From Alphaproteobacteria bacterium (GTDB lineage: Bacteria; Pseudomonadota; Alphaproteobacteria; Reyranellales; JAQSWP01), in contig JAQSWP010000015.1 in assembly GCA_029266575.1 (NCBI GenBank), positions 1 to 40,291 of the forward strand: 40,291 nt of DNA, in the 5' to 3' direction. The notes beneath the pieces were generated by a model. That model made no database searches and was not told where the DNA came from. It worked only from the letters and a program-made list of their open reading frames with translations. Positions within the stretch are counted from its first letter, which is position 1, and every line of letters begins with the position of its first letter. Made by a program: the position numbers and the translations under genes. This document shows, in pieces, positions 8,303 to 15,807 of the stretch.

Positions 8303-9195
8303 GAAACCCCGTCACAACCGCGCTGCTCATTATCGTCGGCGTACTGGTGCTGATCGCCTACAGCTCCTTCTACATCGTCGACCCGCGCCAGCAGGCGATC
8401 GTGCGTCAGTTCGGCGAGATCAAGCGGGTCGAGACCACGCCCGGGCTGAAATTCAAGATCCCGCTGATGCAGGACGTGGTCTATTTCGACCGCCGGGTGC
8501 TGGAATTCGACGTGCCCAAGGAAAGCTTCATCCTCAGCGACCAGAAGCGGCTCGAGGTCGATGCCTATGCGCGCGTGCGCATCATCGACCCGCTGCGCTT
8601 CTTCCAGTCGGTGCAAAACGAGACCGGCTTGCGCAACCGTCTGGGGCCGGTGATCCAGTCGGCCATTCGCCGGGCGCTAGGCGAGGCGACCTTGCAGCAG
8701 GTGCTGAGTGCCCAGCGCGTCACCTTGATGCAGGAGATCACCGCCTCGGTCGACAAAGAAGGCCGCTCGTTCGGCGTCGAGGTGCTCGACGTGCGTCTGA
8801 AGCGCGGCGATCTGCCGGTCGAGAACTCCGAGGCCGTCTATCGCCGCATGCAGACCCAGCGCGAGCAGGAAGCCCGCCAGATCCGCGCCGAAGGTGGCGA
8901 GGAAAGCCAGCGCATCCGCGCCAACGCCGATCGTGAAGTCATCGTGGTCCAGTCCGAGGCGCGCAAGCAGGCGGAAGTGGCGCGCGGCGAGGGCGACGGC
9001 CAGGCGATCAAGATCTATGCCGATGCCTTCGGCCGCGATCCCAAGTTCTTCGCCTTCTATCGCTCCATGGAAGCGTATCGCCAGGCCCTGGGCCGCAACG
9101 ATACGACCATGGTGCTGTCGCCGGAAAACAGCGAATTCTTCCGCTTCTTCGGCACCCAGGACAATGGCCAGCCGGGCGCGCCGTCACGCCGCTAA
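8299..9195 (+). CDS. hflC: Membrane protease-modulator subunit HflC
   Basis: HflC (298 residues) is the partner of HflK in the FtsH-regulating complex. An N-terminal transmembrane helix (TTALLIIVGVLVLIAYSSFYIV) is followed by the SPFH domain (DPRQQAIVRQFGEIKRVETTPGLKFKIP). Then come a charged coiled-coil (RRMQTQREQEARQIRAEGGEE) and the characteristic FFAFYRSMEAYRQAL block with NSEFFRFF near the C-terminus. The ATG at 8299 overlaps the hflK stop by 4 bp. All recognisable regions are intact. Confidence 0.96.
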   Translation: MRNPVTTALLIIVGVLVLIAYSSFYIVDPRQQAIVRQFGEIKRVETTPGLKFKIPLMQDVVYFDRRVLEFDVPKESFILSDQKRLEVDAYARVRIIDPLRFFQSVQNETGLRNRLGPVIQSAIRRALGEATLQQVLSAQRVTLMQEITASVDKEGRSFGVEVLDVRLKRGDLPVENSEAVYRRMQTQREQEARQIRAEGGEESQRIRANADREVIVVQSEARKQAEVARGEGDGQAIKIYADAFGRDPKFFAFYRSMEAYRQALGRNDTTMVLSPENSEFFRFFGTQDNGQPGAPSRR

Positions 9196-9223
9196 ATCGG
9201 CTGCAACGACTCCGGAAAAATCC

Positions 9224-9254
9224 GAGACCGCCGCAGACCCCTGCCGGCGGTCTC
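9224..9254 (+). terminator. Strong hairpin after hflC, without a T-run
   Basis: GAGACCGCCG (9224-9233) pairs perfectly with CGGCGGTCTC (9245-9254) around an 11-nt loop. No poly-T tract follows, so it may slow transcription or stabilise the hflKC mRNA 3' end rather than terminate efficiently. Confidence 0.4.
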
Positions 9255-9356
9255 GCCATATTTGGACCATATTTCCCGGATCATTTATCCTGATCGGAAA
9301 CCGGTTGCCTGTTGGGGGAAAACGCCAGGCCAAACGGATGGGGCGCCGATTCATTC

Positions 9357-9370
9357 GGAGGTATTCAGTG
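9357..9370 (+). promoter_or_regulatory. Ribosome binding site and GTG start of degP-like gene
   Basis: GGAGG at 9357-9361 lies 6 nt before GTG at 9368, which starts the frame encoding the signal peptide of the Do-like protease. This supports GTG over the downstream ATG at 9383 and shows the upstream frame is a true beginning of the gene. Confidence 0.7.
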
Positions 9371-10830
9371 GGCATTGCGTTGATGCGCGTATTGACGACT
9401 TCTACCGCCTCGGGGGAGAGCGGCAGGACCAGCCACCGCCTGCTCCGCCTCGCTGCGGTCGGCGGTTTCATCGTCAGCTTTTTCTCTGGCGCGGCGCTTG
9501 CCCGCGAAACGCCAACCAGTTTCGCCGATCTGGCCGAGCGCCTGTCGCCGGCGGTGGTGAACGTTTCCACCACCCAGGCCAAGGGCGGCCAGCAAAACGG
9601 GCCCGACCGCAACCGTCCGCGCACCCCGCCGGGCGGCTCGCTCGAAGACCTGTTCCGCGATGTTTCATCATCGACGCTACCGGCTACGTGGTCACCAACA
9701 ACCACGTCATCGCCGAGGCCGACGAGATCAGCGTCACCTTGAGCGACGATTCGACATTCAAGGCAACGGTCGTCGGCAAGGATCAGAAAACCGATCTGGC
9801 GTTGCTCAAGCTCGACCTCGGCAGCCGCAAGGCGCCGCTGCCGACCGTGAAGTTCGGCGATTCCGACAAGAGCCGGGTCGGCGACTGGGTAATGGCGATC
9901 GGCAACCCGTTCGGGCTGGGCGGTAGCGTCAGCGTCGGCATCATCTCCGCCCGCGCCCGTTCGCTGCAGGGGCCCTATGACGATTTCCTGCAGACCGATG
10001 CGGCCATCAACAAGGGCAATTCCGGCGGTCCCATGTTCAACATGGACGGCGAGGTGATCGGCATCAATACGGCGATCTATTCGCCCTCCGGCGGCAGCGT
10101 CGGCATCGGCTTCGCCATTCCCTCCAACCTCGCCAGTTCCGTAGTCGATCAGCTGCGCGAGTTCGGCCGCACCAAGCGCGGCTGGCTGGGCGTGCGCATC
10201 CAGACCGTGGACGAGGATCTGGCCAAGACGCTGGCGCTCGACAAGCCGCGCGGCGCGCTGGTCGCCGACATCACCCCGGGCGGGCCGGCCGAGAAGGCCG
10301 ACATCAAGCCGCGCGACGTGATCCTGAGCTTCGACGGCAAGGAGATCACCGAGATGCGCAAGCTCTCGCGCGTGGTCGCCGAAGCCAAGGTAGGCGCCGA
10401 GGTCGATGTCGTGATCTGGCGCGACGGCAAGCGGCGCACGGTCAAGGCCAAGGTCGGCGAGCTCGAGGAGGCGGAGAAGCTGCAGTCGGCCGCCGCGACC
10501 AGCGACAACTCGGCCGCGCCCAAGGGCCAGACGCTCGACACGTTCGGCCTGACGCTGACGGAAATGAGCGCCGAATTGCGCGACCGCTACGACATTCCGG
10601 CCGCCACCAAAGGCGTGGTGGTGACCAAGGTGCAGGAAAACAGCACCGCTGCCGAGAAAGGCATTCGCGCCGGCGATGTCATCGTCGACATCAACCAGCA
10701 CGAGGTGAAGACGCCCAACGAGGTCGCCACGCGCGTCAAGGAGGCGCGCGACGCCAAACGCAAATCCGTACTCCTGCTGATCGATCGCCAGGGCGACCTG
10801 CGCTTCGTGGGATTGCGGATCGACTCTTAG
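9368..10830 (+). pseudogene. degP: Do-family (DegP/DegQ) periplasmic serine protease, disrupted by internal deletion and frameshift
   Basis: The gene begins at GTG 9368 with a signal peptide (AAVGGFIVSFFSGAALARE) and the conserved start of the mature enzyme (FADLAERLSPAVVNVSTTQ), reading to SLEDLFRD at about 9661. The rest of the enzyme lies in a different frame from about 9664 (FIIDATGYVVTNNHVI). In relatives roughly 25-35 residues, ending in a Gly-Ser-Gly before FIID, lie between these blocks; here they are absent, so a deletion of roughly 80-100 bp has also shifted the frame. Downstream, the catalytic His (codon 9703), Asp (9793) and Ser (10021, GNSGGP) and two PDZ domains are intact. Translation from the real start would stop within 30 codons of the joint. 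It may be a true mutation or a sequence/assembly error. Confidence 0.85.
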
Positions 10831-10855
10831 ACGCTGCTGGAACGCATGGCGTCAG

Positions 10856-10885
10856 CGGCGCTGGGTCCATCCCAGCGCCGTTTTT
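10856..10885 (+). terminator. Intrinsic terminator after degP-like gene
   Basis: CGGCGCTGGG (10856-10865) pairs with CCCAGCGCCG (10871-10880), a perfect 10-bp stem, followed by TTTTT (10881-10885). It closes the hflK-hflC-degP group. Confidence 0.9.
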
Positions 10886-10997
10886 CTTTGTGCTTCACCC
10901 AAATTGCACCGCGCCGATGCCGATTTGATGCCTGTGGCGGTGCCAATCGCCTCATGGCTAGAATGCGCGAAACAATCCGTGTTTCGGGGGTAACGCC

Positions 10998-11768
10998 ATG
11001 CGGGTCGAGTTCGAACATGCGCTGGTCGAGCGTCAGGGCAAGCTGGCGCGCGTCACTTTCCGCCGGCCTGAGCGGCTGAATGCCTTCCACTACCCCGCGG
11101 TGCGCGATCTCGACGCCATCGGCCGCATGTTGATGGCCGACGCAGAGGTGCGGGTGGTGGCGCTGCAGGGCGAGGGCCGCGCCTTTTCCACCGGCATCGA
11201 TCTCAAGGACCTGGCCGACGGGCATATCGATGAGCGCTATTTCAGCCTATGGGACACCGCCGTCCGCCATTTCGAGGTAATGGACAAGCTGGTGATCTGC
11301 CTGATGCACGGTTTCGCCGTCGGCGGCGGCCTGCAGCTTGGCCTGGGCTGCGACATCCGCATTTCGACGCCCACGTCCAAATTCTCCCTGCCGGCGGTCA
11401 AGGAAGGCCTGATCCCGGGCCTCGGCACTTTGCGGCTGGCGCGCTATATCGGTTTGGGCCGCGCCAAGTCCTTTACCTTGTGGGGCGATTTCATGGAGGC
11501 CGACGAGGCGCTGCGCATCGGCCTGGTCGATCGCCTGGTGTCGGACGCCAACATGCAGGCGGAGTTCGACCAATACGTCGACAAGACCCTGGCCGTGGCT
11601 TCGCAGGGCGCGCGCTTCACCAAGCAGTGCCTGTCGCTGATGCCGGACATGGACTGGCAGGAAGCCTTCGATCTCTACATGGACCTGCAGCGCAAAGGCC
11701 TCGCCTCGGACGATTTCCGCGAGGCCATGACCGCCTACAAGGCCAATCGTCCGCCCCAATGGAACTGA
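10998..11768 (+). CDS. Enoyl-CoA hydratase/isomerase family protein
   Basis: A 256-residue crotonase-fold protein acting on acyl-CoA thioesters. Oxyanion-hole segments are visible as GEGRAFSTGIDLKDLADG and GFAVGGGLQLGLGCDIRI. The region AVKEGLIPGLGTLRLARYIG carries the Glu and Gly-Leu-Gly typical of the active-site loop. Length matches the family. The exact reaction (hydration, isomerisation, dehalogenation or hydrolysis) cannot be told from sequence. It is 16 bp upstream of the Gfo/Idh/MocA oxidoreductase, so the two are likely co-transcribed. The ATG at 10998 follows GGGGGTAAC, a usable ribosome binding site. Confidence 0.9.
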   Translation: MRVEFEHALVERQGKLARVTFRRPERLNAFHYPAVRDLDAIGRMLMADAEVRVVALQGEGRAFSTGIDLKDLADGHIDERYFSLWDTAVRHFEVMDKLVICLMHGFAVGGGLQLGLGCDIRISTPTSKFSLPAVKEGLIPGLGTLRLARYIGLGRAKSFTLWGDFMEADEALRIGLVDRLVSDANMQAEFDQYVDKTLAVASQGARFTKQCLSLMPDMDWQEAFDLYMDLQRKGLASDDFREAMTAYKANRPPQWN

Positions 11769-11784
11769 TACTCGTGGAGCTGAC

Positions 11785-12762
11785 ATGCTCAACTTCGCCA
11801 TAGCCGGGCTTGGCATCTGGGGCCGCACGCTGGTCGAGGCGCTGCAGGGCAAGTCGGACAAGGCCCGCTTCACCCTCGCTGTCGTACGCAATCCCGAAGC
11901 CCGCGTCGAGTTCGCCCGCAAGCACGGGTTGAAGCTGGTGGCGGGTCTGGAAGAGGCGCTGGTCGATCACGATGTCGCCGGCGTGGTGCTGGCGACGCCG
12001 CATTCGCTCCATGTGCCGCAGGCGCTGACCGTAGCGCGCGGCAACAAGGCGGTGTTCGTCGACAAGCCCTTCGCGCTCGATCGCGCCGGCGCGCTCGCCG
12101 TCGTGCAGGCCTGCCGCTCCTCCGACGTGCCGCTGGCGATCGGCTTCAATCGCCGCCTGCTGCCCGCCTATCGCGAGCTGCACCGGCAGGTGACCAGCGG
12201 CGCGTTGGGCACGGTGCTGCATGTCGACGGCAATTTTTCCGCGCCCGCGGGCCTGCGCTACGATCCCACCATGTGGCGCGCCTCGGGCGATGAATCGCCG
12301 GTCGGCGGCCTGGCCGGGCTTGCCATCCATCAGATCGACATGCTGGTCGACCTGTTCGGCGCTGTGGAGGCGGTCTCGGTGCGCAGCGAACGGCGGCATC
12401 TGTCGGTCGATATCGACGACACCACCTCCATGCAGATCACCATGCGCAACGGCGTCTCGGCCTCGCTGACCACCTTGACCGCCACCGCCTATCGCTGGCG
12501 CTTCTGCATCATGGGCAGCGGCGGCTGGAGCGATATGCTGGGCGAGAACCGGCTGTTGAGTTGCGCGGTGGGCGGGGAGCCGCAGGAAAGCCGTTTCGAG
12601 GAGTTCAGCACCGAGCGGGCCGAGCTCGAAGCCTTCGCCGCCCAGATCGCCACCGGCGCCGCGCCGATCGTGCCACACGAGCAGGCGATCCATGGCGCGG
12701 CGGTGTTCGAGGCCATCGTGCAGGCGGCCAAGACCGGCCGCGAGCAGAGAGTCACGGCCTAG
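11785..12762 (+). CDS. Gfo/Idh/MocA family NAD(P)-dependent oxidoreductase
   Basis: A 325-residue dehydrogenase with an N-terminal Rossmann fold (AGLGIWGRTLVEAL, the G-x-G-x-x-G loop) and the family motif DKPFALD near residue 93, where relatives have E/DKPF. An alpha/beta substrate domain follows, including the conserved HQIDMLVDLFG helix. Family members oxidise or reduce sugars, inositols or related polyols. The pairing with an enoyl-CoA hydratase homologue is unusual and gives no clear pathway. It ends tail-to-tail with the next gene, the stop codons overlapping by 4 bp, with no terminator between them. Confidence 0.9.
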   Translation: MLNFAIAGLGIWGRTLVEALQGKSDKARFTLAVVRNPEARVEFARKHGLKLVAGLEEALVDHDVAGVVLATPHSLHVPQALTVARGNKAVFVDKPFALDRAGALAVVQACRSSDVPLAIGFNRRLLPAYRELHRQVTSGALGTVLHVDGNFSAPAGLRYDPTMWRASGDESPVGGLAGLAIHQIDMLVDLFGAVEAVSVRSERRHLSVDIDDTTSMQITMRNGVSASLTTLTATAYRWRFCIMGSGGWSDMLGENRLLSCAVGGEPQESRFEEFSTERAELEAFAAQIATGAAPIVPHEQAIHGAAVFEAIVQAAKTGREQRVTA

Positions 12763-13778
12763 AGCTTCGGCTCATCGCCGATCTTCACCACCAGCTTGCC
12801 GAAATTCTCGCCCTTCAGCAGGCCCATGAAGGCTTTCGGCGCATTGTCGAGACCTTCGACCACGGTCTCGCGATAGCGGATCTTGCCTTCCTTGATCCAG
12901 CCGCCGACATCGCGCACGAATTCGCCCATGCTCTGCATGTGATCGGAGACGATGAAGCCTTTGATCTCCAGCCGGCGCTGGATGATGGTGAACATCTTGT
13001 CCGGGCCCGGCCGCGGCGTCGTGTCCTGGTATTCCGAGATGGCGCCGCACATCGCCATGCGGCCGAAATTGTTCATCGCCTTGAACACGGCATGGAAGAT
13101 CGGCCCGCCGACATTCTCGAAATTGACGTCGATGCCCTTGGGGCACAGCTTCTTCAGCACCGCATCGTAGTCGCGCTCTTTGGTGTGGTTGAAGCAGGCA
13201 TCGTAGCCCAGCTCCTTGACCGCGAACTCGCATTTGGCATCGCTGCCGGCGCAGCCGACCACGCGCGCACCTTTGATCTTGGCCAACTGCCCGGCAACCG
13301 CGCCGACCGCGCCGGTGGCGGCAGAGACGAACACGGTTTCACCCGGCTTCGGCTGGCCGATGCGCAGCATGCCGTGATAGGCGGTGTAGCCCGGCATGCC
13401 GAGCACGCCGAGATTGGCGATCAAGGGCGCTGCCTTGGCGTCGATCTTGCGCAGCAGGCGGGCATCGGCGATCGAGTATTGCTCCCAGCCGAACATGCCC
13501 ATGACGATGTCGCCGGCGCGGAACCGGTCGCTTTTCGATTCGATCACCTCGGCGACGGCGCCGCCGGTCAGCGGCTGGTTCAGCTCGAAAGGCGGGGTGT
13601 AGGAATTCATCTCCGTCATGCGCGGGCGCATATAGGGATCGAGCGACAGATAGATCACCCGCACCAGCACCTGCCCGTCGCCCGGTGCCGCACTGGCGAC
13701 GCTGTCGCGGCGGAAATTCTCCGGCTTTACGTCGCCTTGCGGCCGGCTCGCCAGCACGATGCGATTGTTCTGCGGCAT
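12759..13778 (-). CDS. NADP-dependent oxidoreductase, CurA/prostaglandin-reductase-like MDR family
   Basis: A 339-residue zinc-independent medium-chain reductase that reduces alpha,beta-unsaturated carbonyl compounds with NADPH. The N-terminal catalytic domain contains IYLSLDPYMRPRM, typical of the leukotriene/prostaglandin reductase branch. The cofactor domain has SAATGAVGAVAGQLAK (A-A-x-G-x-V-G motif), followed by the GVDVNFENVGG-type block, here GIDVNFENVGGPIF. No catalytic zinc cysteines are seen, as expected. It lies 13 bp upstream of serB on the same strand and could be co-transcribed with it, although there is no obvious functional link. Confidence 0.92.
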   Translation of the reverse strand: MPQNNRIVLASRPQGDVKPENFRRDSVASAAPGDGQVLVRVIYLSLDPYMRPRMTEMNSYTPPFELNQPLTGGAVAEVIESKSDRFRAGDIVMGMFGWEQYSIADARLLRKIDAKAAPLIANLGVLGMPGYTAYHGMLRIGQPKPGETVFVSAATGAVGAVAGQLAKIKGARVVGCAGSDAKCEFAVKELGYDACFNHTKERDYDAVLKKLCPKGIDVNFENVGGPIFHAVFKAMNNFGRMAMCGAISEYQDTTPRPGPDKMFTIIQRRLEIKGFIVSDHMQSMGEFVRDVGGWIKEGKIRYRETVVEGLDNAPKAFMGLLKGENFGKLVVKIGDEPKL

Positions 13779-13791
13779 TGTTTTCCCCCGT

Positions 13792-14706
13792 TCAGATGAG
13801 TTTGTCGGGCCGTACCACGAAATCGGTGCGGCGATAGCCCTGCAAGTAAAGCAGCGCTGTCAGATCGCCATGCTCGACTCGCACGCGGCTGGCGGCAGCG
13901 ACGGTTGGCTTGGCGCGGAACGCCACGCCCAGCCCGGCGGCCTGCAGCATCGGCAGATCGTTGGCGCCATCGCCCACGGCGATGGTCTTGGTCAGCGGCA
14001 ATTGCCGTTCAGCCGCCAGCCGGATCAAGGTTTCGAGCTTGGCCTCGCGGCCGAGGATCGGTTCGGCCACCGTGCCGGCAAGTTTGTCGCGGTTGATCTC
14101 AAGCTTGTTGGCGTGATCGGCATCGAAGCCCAGTGAAATGCGCACCATGGCGGTGAAATAGGTGAAGCCGCCCGACACCAGCGCGCAATAGGCGCCGGCC
14201 TGTTTCATGGTCGCCACCAATGTCGCCGCGCCCGGCACCACCTGGATGCTTTTGGACGCGTCGTCGAGTTTTTTGGCCGGCAGATCCTTCAGCAGCGCCA
14301 CGCGCTCGCGCAAGGCTTCGGGGAAATCGATTTCGCCATTCATGGCGCGGGCGGTGATGGCGGCGATACGCTCGCGCAGGCCCAGGAACTCAGCCAGCTC
14401 GTCCAGCATCTCATTCTCGATGATGGTCGATTCCATGTCGGCGACCAGCAGGGCCTTGCGCCGGTCCAAGGTCGGCTGGGCAGCGATGTCGAGCGTGGCG
14501 TTGCCCAGCGCCTTGCGCGCGGCGGCTTCGGCCTGGTCGGGCACGATCATCTCGAAGCCGATGTCGCACGCCTGGCCCGGCGCCAGCCACTCGATGGCGC
14601 CGGCATCGCCGCCTAAAGACACCAGCGCCTCGCGCACGCGCCGCGCCATGCTATCGTCAAGCGTGGCGCGGGCAGGATTGGCGATGAGAGTGAGGACGTA
14701 TTCCAT
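13792..14706 (-). CDS. serB: Phosphoserine phosphatase SerB
   Basis: SerB performs the last step of serine biosynthesis, hydrolysing O-phosphoserine. The 304-residue protein has an N-terminal ACT-like regulatory half (about residues 1-80) and a HAD phosphatase domain. HAD motif I reads DMEST, with nucleophile Asp90. The second position, normally Asp in E. coli-type SerB, is Glu92 here. Motif II is in LVSGGFTYF and motif IV is GDGANDLPML. The ATG at 14706 gives MEYVLTLIANP, a typical family start. It is divergent from miaA with under 60 bp between the starts, an arrangement frequent in alphaproteobacteria. Confidence 0.95.
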   Translation of the reverse strand: MEYVLTLIANPARATLDDSMARRVREALVSLGGDAGAIEWLAPGQACDIGFEMIVPDQAEAAARKALGNATLDIAAQPTLDRRKALLVADMESTIIENEMLDELAEFLGLRERIAAITARAMNGEIDFPEALRERVALLKDLPAKKLDDASKSIQVVPGAATLVATMKQAGAYCALVSGGFTYFTAMVRISLGFDADHANKLEINRDKLAGTVAEPILGREAKLETLIRLAAERQLPLTKTIAVGDGANDLPMLQAAGLGVAFRAKPTVAAASRVRVEHGDLTALLYLQGYRRTDFVVRPDKLI

Positions 14707-14739
14707 CGGGCGGGCGCATCTTGGCTGCGGCTCCTGCCA

Positions 14740-15711
14740 GTGGCAAGCGACGCGCCGCTGATGGTCTGGCAGACCGAAAACCCCGTCATCGTCATCGGCG
14801 GGCCGACCGCCAGCGGCAAATCCGGATTGGCGCTGGCGCTGGCGCACGAACTAGGCGGCACCGTCATCAATGCCGATTCCATGCAGCTCTACGACGCGCT
14901 GCCGGTCCTGACGGCGCAGCCATCGGCCGCCGACAAGGCACTGGCGCCGCATCTGCTTTATGGCGTGCTGCCGGCCGAACAGCTTGGCACGGCGCAGCTC
15001 TGGCGCCAGATGGCGCTCGACGCCATCGCGCAAAGCCGCGACACCGGCCGCGTGCCGATCGTGGTCGGCGGCACCGGGCTTTATCTGCGCACCCTGATGC
15101 AGGGCCTCTCGCCGATCCCCGACATTCCCGCCGACGTGCGCCAGCGCGTGCGGGCGCTGTGGGAGGAGCAAGGACCGCAAGCGGTGCGCCAAATGCTCGC
15201 GGAGCGCGATCCGCAAATCGCCGCCCGCTTGAAACCGGGCGACAGGCAACGCCAGTTGCGGGCGCTGGAAGTTGTCGAAGCCACCGGCCGACCGCTCTCC
15301 GAGTGGCAGCAATCGGAAGGGGCGCCGCCCGATTTTCGCTTCCTCACATTGCTGCTGCAGCCTGATCGGGAGGCCTTGCGTAAAGCCATTGCCACCAGAC
15401 TGCAGGCGATGGTGGCCGAGGGCGCGCTGGACGAGGTCCGGGCGCTGCTGGCGCGGCATTTGCCGGCCGACCGGCCGGTCCTGCGGGCCTTGGGCATGCC
15501 GGAACTGGCGCAGCACGTGCAGGGGAAATTGTCGCTGGATCAAGCGCTTAGCGCAGCGACCACGGCCACACGCCAGTATGCCAAGCGGCAGGATACCTGG
15601 TTTAGGCATCAATTCATTGCCGACTACGGGTTGAAATCGCAATTTTCAGAAAAATTTCTGCCCGAAATCTTGTCGTTTATTCGCCAGAACGGGTTGACCC
15701 CTCAGTCTTGA
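14740..15711 (+). CDS. miaA: tRNA dimethylallyltransferase MiaA
   Basis: MiaA transfers a dimethylallyl group to A37 of tRNAs that read codons starting with U. The 323-residue protein has the P-loop GGPTASGKSG, the conserved NADSMQLYDALPVLTAQPS block, VVGGTGLYLRTLMQGLS, and the C-terminal RQYAKRQDTWFR segment that contacts tRNA. All are intact and the length is standard. The start is uncertain: GTG at 14740 or ATG at 14761 (MVWQTENPVIVIGG), the latter closer to usual MiaA starts. The very short divergent gap to serB means the two promoters must overlap the 5' ends. Confidence 0.96.
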   Translation: MASDAPLMVWQTENPVIVIGGPTASGKSGLALALAHELGGTVINADSMQLYDALPVLTAQPSAADKALAPHLLYGVLPAEQLGTAQLWRQMALDAIAQSRDTGRVPIVVGGTGLYLRTLMQGLSPIPDIPADVRQRVRALWEEQGPQAVRQMLAERDPQIAARLKPGDRQRQLRALEVVEATGRPLSEWQQSEGAPPDFRFLTLLLQPDREALRKAIATRLQAMVAEGALDEVRALLARHLPADRPVLRALGMPELAQHVQGKLSLDQALSAATTATRQYAKRQDTWFRHQFIADYGLKSQFSEKFLPEILSFIRQNGLTPQS

Positions 15712-15807
15712 GCGTCTAAGGTCCGCGCCTTCGCGGCAAAATTGGGCGAAACGGCGCGGGTTTCCCGTGCTTCTCGGCGCGCCAGCCGCTTTTGGAGGAG
15801 AGGTGTC

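Noticed and set aside
9184-10701. 505-residue minus-strand frame opposite the Do-family protease
   Set aside because: Antisense shadow rich in His, Asp, Gly and Ala; the plus strand carries the catalytic triad and PDZ domains.
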